In this document: piece after piece, positions 1 to 5,957 of the stretch | Numbering within the stretch: position 1 is the stretch's first letter | Layout: each line of letters opens with the position of its first letter | Assembly (NCBI GenBank): GCA_964501445.1 | Contig: CAZCSJ010000018.1 | Location: forward strand, 1 to 11,715 | DNA length: 11,715 nt | DNA from: CAZCSJ01 sp964501445 | Lineage (GTDB): Bacteria > Patescibacteriota > Minisyncoccia > Sungbacterales > HO2-52-23 | Reading direction: 5' to 3' | Made by a program: the position numbers and the translations under genes | The notes under the pieces: model-generated | Databases searched by the model: none | Told to the model about the DNA's origin: nothing | What the model saw: only the letters and a program-made list of their open reading frames with translations

Positions 1-170
1 TCCACCCGTTTGTGATTAAAAAAGCGTCCGCGCTCGTGCGGACAATTCCCCCCGGGCATCTCCGAGGACTTTTTCATAAGTTTTTTGAGGCGGACTTTCA
101 GCTGAAAACCGGTATCGCGCGGCCGCGGGATGCGCTTTCCTCGATCCTCACAGAGCAGGTTGAAAAATAG
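1..170 (+). CDS. holA: DNA polymerase III subunit delta, C-terminal fragment (5' end outside window)
   Basis: This is the last 55 codons of a gene that begins upstream of the window. The first complete codon is at position 3 and the TAG stop is at 168-170. The fragment starts HPFVIKKA and continues through HLRGLFHKFFEADFQLKTG to a short acidic tail. That pattern (HPFV.KK, then E/F-A-D-x-x-x-K-T-G) matches the C-terminal collar domain of HolA, the clamp-loader subunit that opens the beta sliding clamp. The neighbour supports the call: holA is often next to rpsT in bacteria, and here rpsT follows in convergent orientation after 75 bp. Only the C-terminus is visible, so the AAA+-like N-terminal domains cannot be assessed. 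Another clamp-loader-like ATPase tail is the main alternative. Confidence 0.8.
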   Translation, partial: HPFVIKKASALVRTIPPGHLRGLFHKFFEADFQLKTGIARPRDALSSILTEQVEK

Positions 171-182
171 CGAGTATGAGGA

Positions 183-220
183 GCATTGCATATACTTGCT
201 ATAGCGGGTATATGCAATGC
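183..220. terminator. Hairpin between convergent holA and rpsT (possible bidirectional terminator)
   Basis: GCATTGCATATAC (183-195) is the exact reverse complement of GTATATGCAATGC (208-220), giving a perfect 13-bp stem around a 12-nt loop that itself contains GCTATAGC. It lies between two convergent genes, where a two-way terminator is expected. There is no U-run directly after the stem on either strand, so it is not a canonical intrinsic terminator. It may instead protect 3' ends or be a small repeat. Confidence 0.5.
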
Positions 221-245
221 GGGTAGCGTGAGAGCGCTGATTAGT

Positions 246-509
246 TTAGTTACGTTTTTCGATAAGTTTCGTGAGCCGTGATTTCAACCGGCTTGCTTTT
301 TGTTTCTTGATGACGTGGGTTTTCGCGGCTTTGTCCAGGGCCTTGTAGAGTGCGGAGAGTTTGGTTTTTGCTTCCGAGAGATTCCCTGCCGCGGCAAGTT
401 TCCGTACGATTTTCACCGCGTTTTTATACGCGTCTTTCCGTTTGAGATTCTGGGCGCGGCGGCGAATAGATTGCCGGAGCGCTTTTTCCGCTGATTTCGT
501 GATTGGCAT
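246..509 (-). CDS. rpsT: 30S ribosomal protein S20
   Basis: The 87-residue product is very basic and matches bacterial S20 throughout. It opens with PITKSAEKALRQS followed by an arginine-rich helix (RRRAQNLKRK), and a YKALDKAAKTHVIKK segment and KASRLKSRL complete the helical bundle that binds 16S rRNA in the small subunit. The length is normal for the family. The ATG at 507-509 gives the standard MPITKSA start. The gene starts 12 nt after the uvrB stop, so it can be read from uvrB. A TTGACA box (543-548) and a TAGTAT box (519-524) 18 bp apart on the minus strand could also give it its own nearly leaderless transcript. No Shine-Dalgarno is present before the start. Confidence 0.95.
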   Translation of the reverse strand: MPITKSAEKALRQSIRRRAQNLKRKDAYKNAVKIVRKLAAAGNLSEAKTKLSALYKALDKAAKTHVIKKQKASRLKSRLTKLIEKRN

Positions 510-518
510 GGTTTCGTT

Positions 519-548
519 ATACTACCGATTTTTATTCTCTTCTGTCAA
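519..548 (-). promoter_or_regulatory. Candidate sigma70 promoter for rpsT inside the uvrB 3' end
   Basis: Read on the minus strand, TTGACA (543-548) is followed after 18 nt by TAGTAT (519-524). The predicted transcription start would be near 512, only about three bases before the rpsT ATG. The -35 is a perfect consensus but overlaps uvrB codons for LTEE, so chance is possible. Confidence 0.4.
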
Positions 549-2486
549 TCGCCCGATTCTGTCCCGTATTTTCGCTGCGAGTTCAAAATTCATTTCTTTT
601 GACGCTTTCTGCATTTCTTTTTTAAGCGCGCGGAGGAGTTCGGGCGAGGTACCAGAGGTGTCTTCTTCATCTTTTGTCTCTCCCGCAATCAGTGAGGTAC
701 CAATGCCTTTTACAATCGGCTGCGGGGTGATGCCGTGCATGCGGTTGTACTCCTCTTGGATCTTTCTGCGGCGATCGGTCTCATTGATTGCCGCGCGCAT
801 GGAGTCGGTCATCACATCCCCGTAGAGAATCACCTTTCCATCTATATGCCGCGCTGCGCGGCCGATGATCTGAAGCAGAGTTGTACGGTTCCGCAAAAAC
901 CCTTCTTTGTCCGCATCAAGCACCGCGATAAACGATACTTCCGGAAGGTCAAGCCCCTCGCGGAGAAGATTGATGCCCACCAGCGCATCGTGTGCGCCCG
1001 TGCGGAGGCGCTTTAATACCTCCGGCCGCTCAAGCGTCTTTACTTCCGAGTGAAGATATGCGGCATCAATTCCTGCCTCTTTGAGATAATCCGCAATGTC
1101 TTCGGCAAGGCGTTTGGTGAGTGCGAGCACGAGCGAGCGTTCTTTTTTGGCAATACGAAGTTTTATTTCATTGATAACATTTTGGATTTGATGCGCAGTC
1201 GGGCGCACTTCAATTTGCGGGTCAAGGATCGCGGTCGGACGGATTAACTGCTCCGCGACCGCCCCTTCCGAGATAGTGAGTTCGTAAGAGGCGGGCGTTG
1301 CGGATACATATATAAGAGGTCCTGTTTTTTTGTTGAACTCTTCAAATGTGAGGGGCCGGTTATCCATCGCCGATGGCAGACGGAAGCCGTAATTCACAAG
1401 GGTCTGTTTTCGCGAGCGGTCGCCAAAGTACATCCCGCGGATTTGGGGGATGCTCACGTGCGATTCGTCAATGAAGGTAAGGAAGTCGTCGCCCTTGCGG
1501 ATATAGCGGAAATAGTCAATCAGTGTAAACGGGGGTGTCGCGGGTGCGCGAAAGTCAAGGTGGCGCGAGTAATTTTCAATGCCGCTCACATAGCCGGTCT
1601 TTGCGAGCATTGCCATATCAAATTCCGTGCGCTGTTTTAAGCGCGCGGCTTCAAGCACTTTTTCATTTTTCTTCAAAACCTCAAGCCGTTCCCGGAGTTC
1701 TTGTTTGATATTCGTGAACGCGAGTTCCAGGCGACTTTGCGGAGTCACGAAATGTTTTGCCGGAAACACATGGAAGCGCGGGACGGCGCGGTATTCAGAT
1801 GTGCGCGTATTCTTTTTTTTGAATAGCCCCGTGATTTTTGAAGCCGTGATATCTACCGCGATGACGTCTTCCGCAGAGGGGAGAAAGATTTCCGTGCGAT
1901 TGCCGCGCACGCGAAAGTGCCCTTGGCGGGGGTCAATGGGATTGCGGACATACTGAAGGTCTGCGAGCGAGGATGAAAGTTCTTTTTGCGCGATCCGGTT
2001 TCCGACCGCGAGTTCAAACGACACTTTTTCATACTTCTCCGGGTCCCCGATGCCGTAGATGCACGAGACCGATGCGACAATAATAACATCCGGCCGCGTG
2101 AGGAGAGATGCGGTTGACGCGTGGCGGAGCGCATCGATCACTTCATTGATTTTTGCGTCCTTTTCAATATAGGTGTCGGTGGTCGGGATGTATGCCTCGG
2201 GTTGGTAGTAGTCGTAATAGGAAACAAAATAATGCACCGCCGCGTCAGAAAAAAATTCTTTGAATTCCTGATAGAGTTGCGCGGCAAGGGTTTTATTGGG
2301 AGAAATGACCAGTGTCGGCTTTTGGATTTTTGCGATGACCGACGCCATCGTGAATGTCTTTCCGCTGCCCGTAACCCCAAGGAGCGTTTGGTGGCGCGCG
2401 TCCGCGCGAAGACCCGACACGAGTTTTTCAATCGCGTGCGGTTGGTCGCCGGTGGGATGGAACGGGGAGACAAGTTTGAAGTGCAT
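522..2486 (-). CDS. uvrB: Excinuclease ABC subunit B (UvrB)
   Basis: The 654-residue product is a full-length UvrB, the damage-verifying helicase-like ATPase of nucleotide excision repair that receives DNA from UvrA and recruits UvrC. Visible motifs in order are: Walker A GVTGSGKT (37-44), the beta-hairpin that inserts between DNA strands (about 90-115, with YYDYYQPEAYIP), motif II DESHVS (340-345), YVSATP (393-398), a motif V-like LLREGLDLPEV (507-517), motif VI QIIGRAARH (539-547) and a C-terminal UVR domain (about 616-650) for UvrC contact. The ATG at 2484-2486 gives the usual N-terminus ending in FHPTGDQPxAI. There is no Shine-Dalgarno. The gene is divergent from ruvA across 27 bp, which puts two DNA-repair genes on one control region, and rpsT follows downstream. 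Neither uvrA nor uvrC is in the window. Confidence 0.98.
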   Translation of the reverse strand: MHFKLVSPFHPTGDQPHAIEKLVSGLRADARHQTLLGVTGSGKTFTMASVIAKIQKPTLVISPNKTLAAQLYQEFKEFFSDAAVHYFVSYYDYYQPEAYIPTTDTYIEKDAKINEVIDALRHASTASLLTRPDVIIVASVSCIYGIGDPEKYEKVSFELAVGNRIAQKELSSSLADLQYVRNPIDPRQGHFRVRGNRTEIFLPSAEDVIAVDITASKITGLFKKKNTRTSEYRAVPRFHVFPAKHFVTPQSRLELAFTNIKQELRERLEVLKKNEKVLEAARLKQRTEFDMAMLAKTGYVSGIENYSRHLDFRAPATPPFTLIDYFRYIRKGDDFLTFIDESHVSIPQIRGMYFGDRSRKQTLVNYGFRLPSAMDNRPLTFEEFNKKTGPLIYVSATPASYELTISEGAVAEQLIRPTAILDPQIEVRPTAHQIQNVINEIKLRIAKKERSLVLALTKRLAEDIADYLKEAGIDAAYLHSEVKTLERPEVLKRLRTGAHDALVGINLLREGLDLPEVSFIAVLDADKEGFLRNRTTLLQIIGRAARHIDGKVILYGDVMTDSMRAAINETDRRRKIQEEYNRMHGITPQPIVKGIGTSLIAGETKDEEDTSGTSPELLRALKKEMQKASKEMNFELAAKIRDRIGRLTEENKNR

Positions 2487-2513
2487 GTCCGATTTGCTAC
2501 TATTACGTTATCT
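2487..2513. promoter_or_regulatory. Shared divergent uvrB/ruvA promoter region
   Basis: Only 27 bp separate the two start codons. On the plus strand TACTAT (2498-2503) lies 16 bp after TTGAAG (2476-2481) and would start transcription about four bases before the ruvA ATG. On the minus strand TAATAG (2500-2505) overlaps it and would start transcription about seven bases before the uvrB ATG. No good minus-strand -35 is seen and no LexA-like box was recognised. Neither gene has a Shine-Dalgarno, which fits short or absent leaders. Confidence 0.4.
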
Positions 2514-3098
2514 ATGATTACGCTTCTTGAAGGCACCGTGGAATTAGTGGGCGAGAAGTATGCGGTCGTGAAGACCGGCGGTGTTGGGTATCGGGTGTAC
2601 ATGACTTCTTCCGCACTTGAAAAACTACCAGAGCGGGGGTACCAAGTCAAAGTATGGACGCACCACTATGTGCGGGAGGACACCGCCGCACTCTATGGAT
2701 TTTTGGCGCACGCGGAATTGGCGCTTTTTGAAATGCTTCTCTCGGTCTCCGGCATCGGGCCCAAAGGCGCGTTAGGGATTCTGGCAATGGGGTCAGTGGA
2801 TACCTTGAAAAAAGCAATTGCCGCGGGCGATGCGTCGTATTTGACACGGGTTTCCGGCATTGGGAGAAAAATTGCGGAAAAGATTATTTTGGAACTTCGC
2901 GAGAAAATGGCGGGGCGCGGAGTATCGGTGGATGCGCCGGAACTCAAAGGAGAAGCCGATGCGCTTGATGCGTTGCTATCCCTCGGGTATTCTCAGCGTG
3001 AGGCGCGGGAGGCGCTCGCGAAAGTCAGCGGACGCGCGAGCGGTGCTGAAGAGAAAGTGCGCGAGGCGTTAAAACTCCTTGGCCGCAGCAGGAGGTGA
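2514..3098 (+). CDS. ruvA: Holliday junction branch migration protein RuvA
   Basis: The 194-residue product matches RuvA in length and pattern. RuvA binds four-way junctions as a tetramer and loads the RuvB motor. The N-terminal OB-fold domain starts MITLLEGTVELVG and includes the conserved GVGYRVYM and HHYVREDTAALYGF segments. Two helix-hairpin-helix motifs follow: SVSGIGPKGALGIL (about residues 79-92) and RVSGIGRKIAEKII (about 114-127). A linker leads to the C-terminal helical domain (LDALLSLGYSQREAREAL) that touches RuvB. The frame stays open far upstream inside uvrB on the other strand, but ATG 2514 is chosen because RuvA begins at this MI..L.G pattern. The gene is first in a run with the FemAB-like and Mur ligase genes. 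The stop codon overlaps the next start by one base. No ruvB is in the window. Confidence 0.96.
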   Translation: MITLLEGTVELVGEKYAVVKTGGVGYRVYMTSSALEKLPERGYQVKVWTHHYVREDTAALYGFLAHAELALFEMLLSVSGIGPKGALGILAMGSVDTLKKAIAAGDASYLTRVSGIGRKIAEKIILELREKMAGRGVSVDAPELKGEADALDALLSLGYSQREAREALAKVSGRASGAEEKVREALKLLGRSRR

Positions 3099-3970
3099 TG
3101 AGCGCGCACTTCCTTCAATCCGAAGAGTGGGAACAGATTCTTGGGGCGCGGGGACACGAAACCATGCGTATTGCAGGGGTGCTCGTCGCGCGTCATGTCC
3201 TGCCGCTTGGACTTCACTATCTCTACGCGCCGCGGCCGGAGGTGAGCAATGAATTTTTGACAGGGGCGGAGGTAATCGCAAAGCGCGAGCAGAGTGTTTT
3301 TTTAAAAGTTGACCCTCTCGAGATTTCTTCCGTGCTGCATGGTCGCCACGCGATATCGCAAAGCATCCAGCCGCAAAAGACACTGCTCGTAGATCTCGCA
3401 AAGAGTGAGGGGGAGCTCCTCCGCGCCATGCACCATAAAACCCGCTATAATATACGGGTTGCCGAGCGCGCGGGAGTTTTGGTGGAGTGCGTGCCGTATG
3501 CGCGCAGGATGGAGGTATGGAAAGAAGTAGCACCGTTGTTTCAGGAAACTGCGCGGCGCGACGGATTTCGCCTGCACCCGCCGCGCCACTACGAATCGCT
3601 TTTTTCCGTGCGTACGGATTCGTTTTCAAATGAGCTCTGTGTCGCGCGGCTCGGGAAAGAATTACTTGCCGCGGCACTAGTGAATGTGTATTATCCGAGC
3701 GGCACGGCTACCTATATCCACGGCGCATCCGGACGCAGCAGAAAAGAGGCAATGGCGCCCACCCTCCTTCACTGGCGCGTGATGCAGGAGATGCAGACGC
3801 GCGGGATGGGGCAGTATGATTTCGGCGGCATTGACGAGGCGCGGTGGCCCGGCATCACGCGGTTTAAAAAAGGATTTGGAGGAAGGGTTGTGGAGTTTCC
3901 GGACACAGTTGATTGTATCTATCGTCCTGCCGTATATCGTATCTATCGCATTGCGCGCGCACTGATATGA
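3098..3970 (+). CDS. FemAB-family peptidyltransferase (peptidoglycan bridge-type aminoacyltransferase)
   Basis: The 290-residue product has the pattern of the FemA/FemB/MurM group, GNAT-like enzymes that add amino acids from aminoacyl-tRNA to the side chain of peptidoglycan precursors. The LLRAMHHKTRYNIRVAERAGV segment (about 108-128) and the C-terminal YDFGGIDEARWPGITRFKKGFGGRVVEFP are the two clearest family blocks. Length is short for FemA (about 400) but typical of one-domain bacterial relatives. ATG 3098-3100 overlaps the ruvA TGA by one base, and a full GGAGGTGA match to the 16S tail sits directly on the junction. A GTG one codon earlier is also possible. The gene is followed by a Mur ligase with a 4-nt overlap, which supports a cell-wall role. 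The added amino acid cannot be read from sequence. Confidence 0.8.
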   Translation: MSAHFLQSEEWEQILGARGHETMRIAGVLVARHVLPLGLHYLYAPRPEVSNEFLTGAEVIAKREQSVFLKVDPLEISSVLHGRHAISQSIQPQKTLLVDLAKSEGELLRAMHHKTRYNIRVAERAGVLVECVPYARRMEVWKEVAPLFQETARRDGFRLHPPRHYESLFSVRTDSFSNELCVARLGKELLAAALVNVYYPSGTATYIHGASGRSRKEAMAPTLLHWRVMQEMQTRGMGQYDFGGIDEARWPGITRFKKGFGGRVVEFPDTVDCIYRPAVYRIYRIARALI

Positions 3971-5328
3971 CAGAAAAAATTCTTTTTCATATAAAACGAT
4001 ATATTCCGAGGCGTCTTTTCCGCGCGTTGCGTCCCGCATACCATTTTTTTTTCGCATGGTGGGCGGCATTCACCTACGGATTCCCTTCGCGGCATATGAC
4101 CGTTATCGGGGTTACCGGCACCAAAGGGAAAACCACGGTCGTCGAGCTCCTGCATGCTCTCTTGGAAGCGTCCGGTGTAAAAGTGGCTTCATCCTCGTCC
4201 CTGCGATTTCGCATTGGCGAGCGCGAAGTGCGAAATGAAAAGAAAATGACCATGCCCGGGCGCTTGTTTGTTCAACGGTTTCTCTATGACGCGTTCCGTG
4301 CGGGGTGCGCATACGTCGTAATTGAGGTACCGTCGGAAGGCATCGCGCAATTTCGCCATCGGTTCATTGATTTTGATATCGCCGTGATGACGAATGTGGC
4401 ACCCGAGCATATTGAGTCCCACGGAAGTTTTGAGCGGTATCTGCGCGCAAAACTTGATTTATTTTGGCGTCTCCCAAAAGAGGGAATTGCGGTAGTGAAT
4501 CGCGACGACCCTTTTTTTGAGCGGTTTCTTGCGGCAACTCCGGCGCACGTGGTGTCGTATAGCCGCGCGGGGATTCAGAGAAATGGATCTGTGCTTCCCG
4601 TGCGCGACCTCGCGCTTACCGAGGACCGCATTCGATTTTCGCTTGGCAGTGCAGAGATGGATTCTCCGCTTGTCGGGGAATTTAATTTCATGAATATCCT
4701 TGCTGCCACAGCAGTTGCAATGAGCCAGCATGTGGCGCTTGAGAAGATTGCCGCGGGCATTTCGCGCGTATCAGGCGTTCCCGGACGGATGGAAATGATT
4801 CAACGCGAGCCCTTTCGCGTGGTGGTGGATTATGCGCACACACCCGACTCCCTGAAGGCAGTGTATAAAACAGTTATTGAGTTTAATGAGTTACGGAGTT
4901 CACACACTCATCAACTCATCAACTCATCAACTCACAAACTGATTTGTGTCTTGGGTGCCGCAGGCGGTGGGAGGGACACATGGAAGCGGCCGGTGATGGG
5001 AAAGATTGCCGCGGAATTCTGTAATGAGATTATTTTGACCGATGAAGATCCGTATGACGAAAATCCCGCCGCTATTATAGACGATATCGAAGCGGGATTT
5101 TCGCAAACCCTAAACCCTAAACCCAAAACCCTAAACCCTAGGAAGATTCTGGACCGCCGCGAAGCGATCCGCGCGGCATTGCGGAATGCCAAAGAAGGCG
5201 ATACGGTGGTGATTACCGGCAAGGGTGCCGAGCCGTGGATGATGGGGCCGAATGGGACAAAAATTCCTTGGGACGATCGCGCGGTCACGCGGGAAGAGGC
5301 GGCACTCCTCCGCGATGAATCCCGTTAG
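3967..5328 (+). CDS. murE: MurE-like Mur ligase (UDP-MurNAc-peptide synthetase family)
   Basis: The 453-residue product is an ATP-dependent Mur ligase, most like MurE, which adds the third residue to the peptidoglycan stem peptide. The P-loop GVTGTKGKTT is at 48-57. The middle domain contains MTNVAPEHIESHGSFERYLRAKLDLF, and the C-terminal domain contains VVDYAHTPDSL (about 286-296), DEDPYDENP (about 359-367, where MurE enzymes carry their DNPR-type specificity motif) and ITGKGAEPWM. The P-loop is much closer to the N-terminus than in E. coli MurE (near 110), so the UDP-MurNAc-binding first domain is missing and is replaced by a hydrophobic stretch. Start ATG 3967 overlaps the previous stop by 4 nt. 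Two microsatellite-like tracts are inserted in frame (4906-4940 and 5105-5139). The stop codon TAG lies inside the left arm of repeat element E1. Amino-acid specificity is unknown, and another Mur ligase role is possible. Confidence 0.8.
   Translation: MTEKILFHIKRYIPRRLFRALRPAYHFFFAWWAAFTYGFPSRHMTVIGVTGTKGKTTVVELLHALLEASGVKVASSSSLRFRIGEREVRNEKKMTMPGRLFVQRFLYDAFRAGCAYVVIEVPSEGIAQFRHRFIDFDIAVMTNVAPEHIESHGSFERYLRAKLDLFWRLPKEGIAVVNRDDPFFERFLAATPAHVVSYSRAGIQRNGSVLPVRDLALTEDRIRFSLGSAEMDSPLVGEFNFMNILAATAVAMSQHVALEKIAAGISRVSGVPGRMEMIQREPFRVVVDYAHTPDSLKAVYKTVIEFNELRSSHTHQLINSSTHKLICVLGAAGGGRDTWKRPVMGKIAAEFCNEIILTDEDPYDENPAAIIDDIEAGFSQTLNPKPKTLNPRKILDRREAIRAALRNAKEGDTVVITGKGAEPWMMGPNGTKIPWDDRAVTREEAALLRDESR
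4906..4940. repeat. In-frame 8-bp tandem repeat (ACTCATCA) inside the Mur ligase gene
   Basis: ACTCATCA occurs three times exactly (4906-4913, 4914-4921, 4922-4929), followed by a degenerate ACTCACAA and a partial unit. It encodes Ser/Thr/His/Asn/Gln-rich residues about 314-325, between the DYAHTP motif and the conserved LICVLGAAGGGRD block. The sequence just upstream (from 4879) contains GAGTTTAATGAGTT, a near reverse complement of the repeat, so a hairpin is possible. Confidence 0.9.
5105..5139. repeat. In-frame AAACCCT heptamer array inside the Mur ligase gene
   Basis: Five AAACCC(T) units run from 5105 to 5139, four of them complete with the final T, and the fourth carries an extra A. 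The unit equals the plant-type telomere repeat, although nothing here is telomeric. It encodes TLNPKPKTLNP (about residues 381-391) in the C-terminal ligase domain, between DENPAAIIDDIEAGF and the conserved RKILDRREAI stretch. The reading frame is preserved. Confidence 0.92.
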
Positions 5329-5422
5329 AGATGCGGCTATGAGATCACAATGTGTTATGATTCCACCCACTGTGTCTATTTGTATGCACGCGCTATGTCA
5401 TAGTAGAAATCTCTAACGGGAT
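5319..5422. repeat. Repeat element E1: 104 bp with 14-bp terminal inverted repeats
   Basis: ATCCCGTTAGAGAT (5319-5332) is the exact reverse complement of ATCTCTAACGGGAT (5409-5422). The 76-nt interior can add a second stem, CTATGA (5337-5342) with TCATAG (5398-5403). The left arm contains the Mur ligase stop codon and the right arm ends on the AT of the archease ATG. A second copy (E2, 9699-9802) has identical arms, identical flanking bases (ATGA before, GAAA after) and the same interior length. An extended -10-like TGTTATGAT sits at 5353-5361. No U-run follows the right arm, so it is not a standard terminator. Confidence 0.9.
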
Positions 5423-5837
5423 GAAACCATTTGATATCACAATAGAAGAGGATCGCGTGCGTATGGCGGTGTCCGGGAAAACACTTGAAGAGCTTTTTCG
5501 CAATTCTCTGCGGGGGCTTGTCTCGTATTGGAGCGGTGATGCGCCCCCTTCGCGTTCCGAGCACGTGGAAGAACCGGTGAAAGTTGATGCGGTGGATCTT
5601 GGGTCGCTCCTCGTTGAGTTCCTCTCCGAGGTGATCGCGCGCGCGGATATGAATGATATACGGTATATTGATTTTCGTCCCGATACCCTTGGAGAAAATT
5701 TTCTTGAAGGAACGCTCCTTGGCGTGCCGGCGGAACACCCGGAGAGACCCATACGAGCGGTTTCCTATGAACATGTTGATGTTACAAAAAATCCCGAAAC
5801 GGGACTCTACGAAACAGAACTTGTGTTTGAGTTATAG
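5421..5837 (+). CDS. Archease-family protein
   Basis: The 138-residue product matches archease in length and in its central blocks: VSGKTLEELFRNSLRGL (about 18-34), VDAVDLGSLLVEFLSEVIARAD (about 55-76), then the IRAVSYEHVDVTKNPETGLYETELVFEL tail. Archease helps the RNA ligase RtcB complete its guanylylation and turnover. The family usually opens with an HTAD-type motif whose acidic residue helps bind metal. Here the corresponding stretch reads FDITIEEDRVRMAV and lacks it, so activity may be altered. ATG 5421 overlaps the right arm of element E1, and only GGG stands directly before it, which is too close to serve as a Shine-Dalgarno. No rtcB is in the window. The gene could be read from the upstream ruvA-murE operon or from a box inside E1. 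Confidence 0.82.
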   Translation: MKPFDITIEEDRVRMAVSGKTLEELFRNSLRGLVSYWSGDAPPSRSEHVEEPVKVDAVDLGSLLVEFLSEVIARADMNDIRYIDFRPDTLGENFLEGTLLGVPAEHPERPIRAVSYEHVDVTKNPETGLYETELVFEL

Positions 5838-5848
5838 GACACGATTCC

Positions 5849-5903
5849 AATATATGAATGTATGCGAATGATACGAATGGTTCGACTACGCTCACCATAT
5901 ATT
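5849..5903. repeat. AATATATG/CATATATT inverted repeat with GAATG units
   Basis: AATATATG (5849-5856) is the reverse complement of CATATATT (5896-5903). Between the arms GAATG occurs three times at 9-10 bp spacing (5856-5860, 5866-5870, 5875-5879), and ATGGT/ACCAT could close an inner stem. The region lies between archease and the PHP gene and codes for nothing recognisable. Confidence 0.55.
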
Positions 5904-5910
5904 ATATTAG

Positions 5911-5935
5911 TATAATTAGTCCGCCAGCCGGCGGA
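5911..5935 (+). promoter_or_regulatory. Consensus -10 box and hairpin leader of the PHP gene
   Basis: TATAAT at 5911-5916 is a perfect -10 hexamer without a clear -35 at the right distance. Transcription would begin near 5922, at a compact hairpin: TCCGCC (5920-5925), loop AGCC, GGCGGA (5930-5935). The GTG start of the PHP gene follows 22 nt later with no Shine-Dalgarno. Confidence 0.5.
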
Positions 5936-5957
5936 GCATTAGCATAGTGGTATCGCG

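Noticed and set aside
2121..2513. N-terminal extension of RuvA
   Set aside because: The frame is open but lies antisense to uvrB, and RuvA proteins begin at the MITLLEG pattern (ATG 2514).
5105..5139. True telomere or chromosome end
   Set aside because: Only five units, inside an intact coding frame, with normal genes on both sides.
5315..5416. 33-codon frame MNPVRD... through E1, and a same-length frame at 9695-9796 through E2
   Set aside because: Only the codons made by the arms agree. The interiors encode unrelated residues, and the equal length follows from the equal element length. The E1 frame also overlaps the Mur ligase end.
5319..5422. Integron attC-like site
   Set aside because: The arms contain GTTAGAG and CTCTAAC, but in the reverse order to the attC layout and not fully matching its 7-bp consensus. 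No integrase or cassette array is seen.
5319..5422. E1 and E2 as rho-independent terminators
   Set aside because: No U-run follows either arm, the arms are 76 nt apart, and the right arm ends on a start codon.
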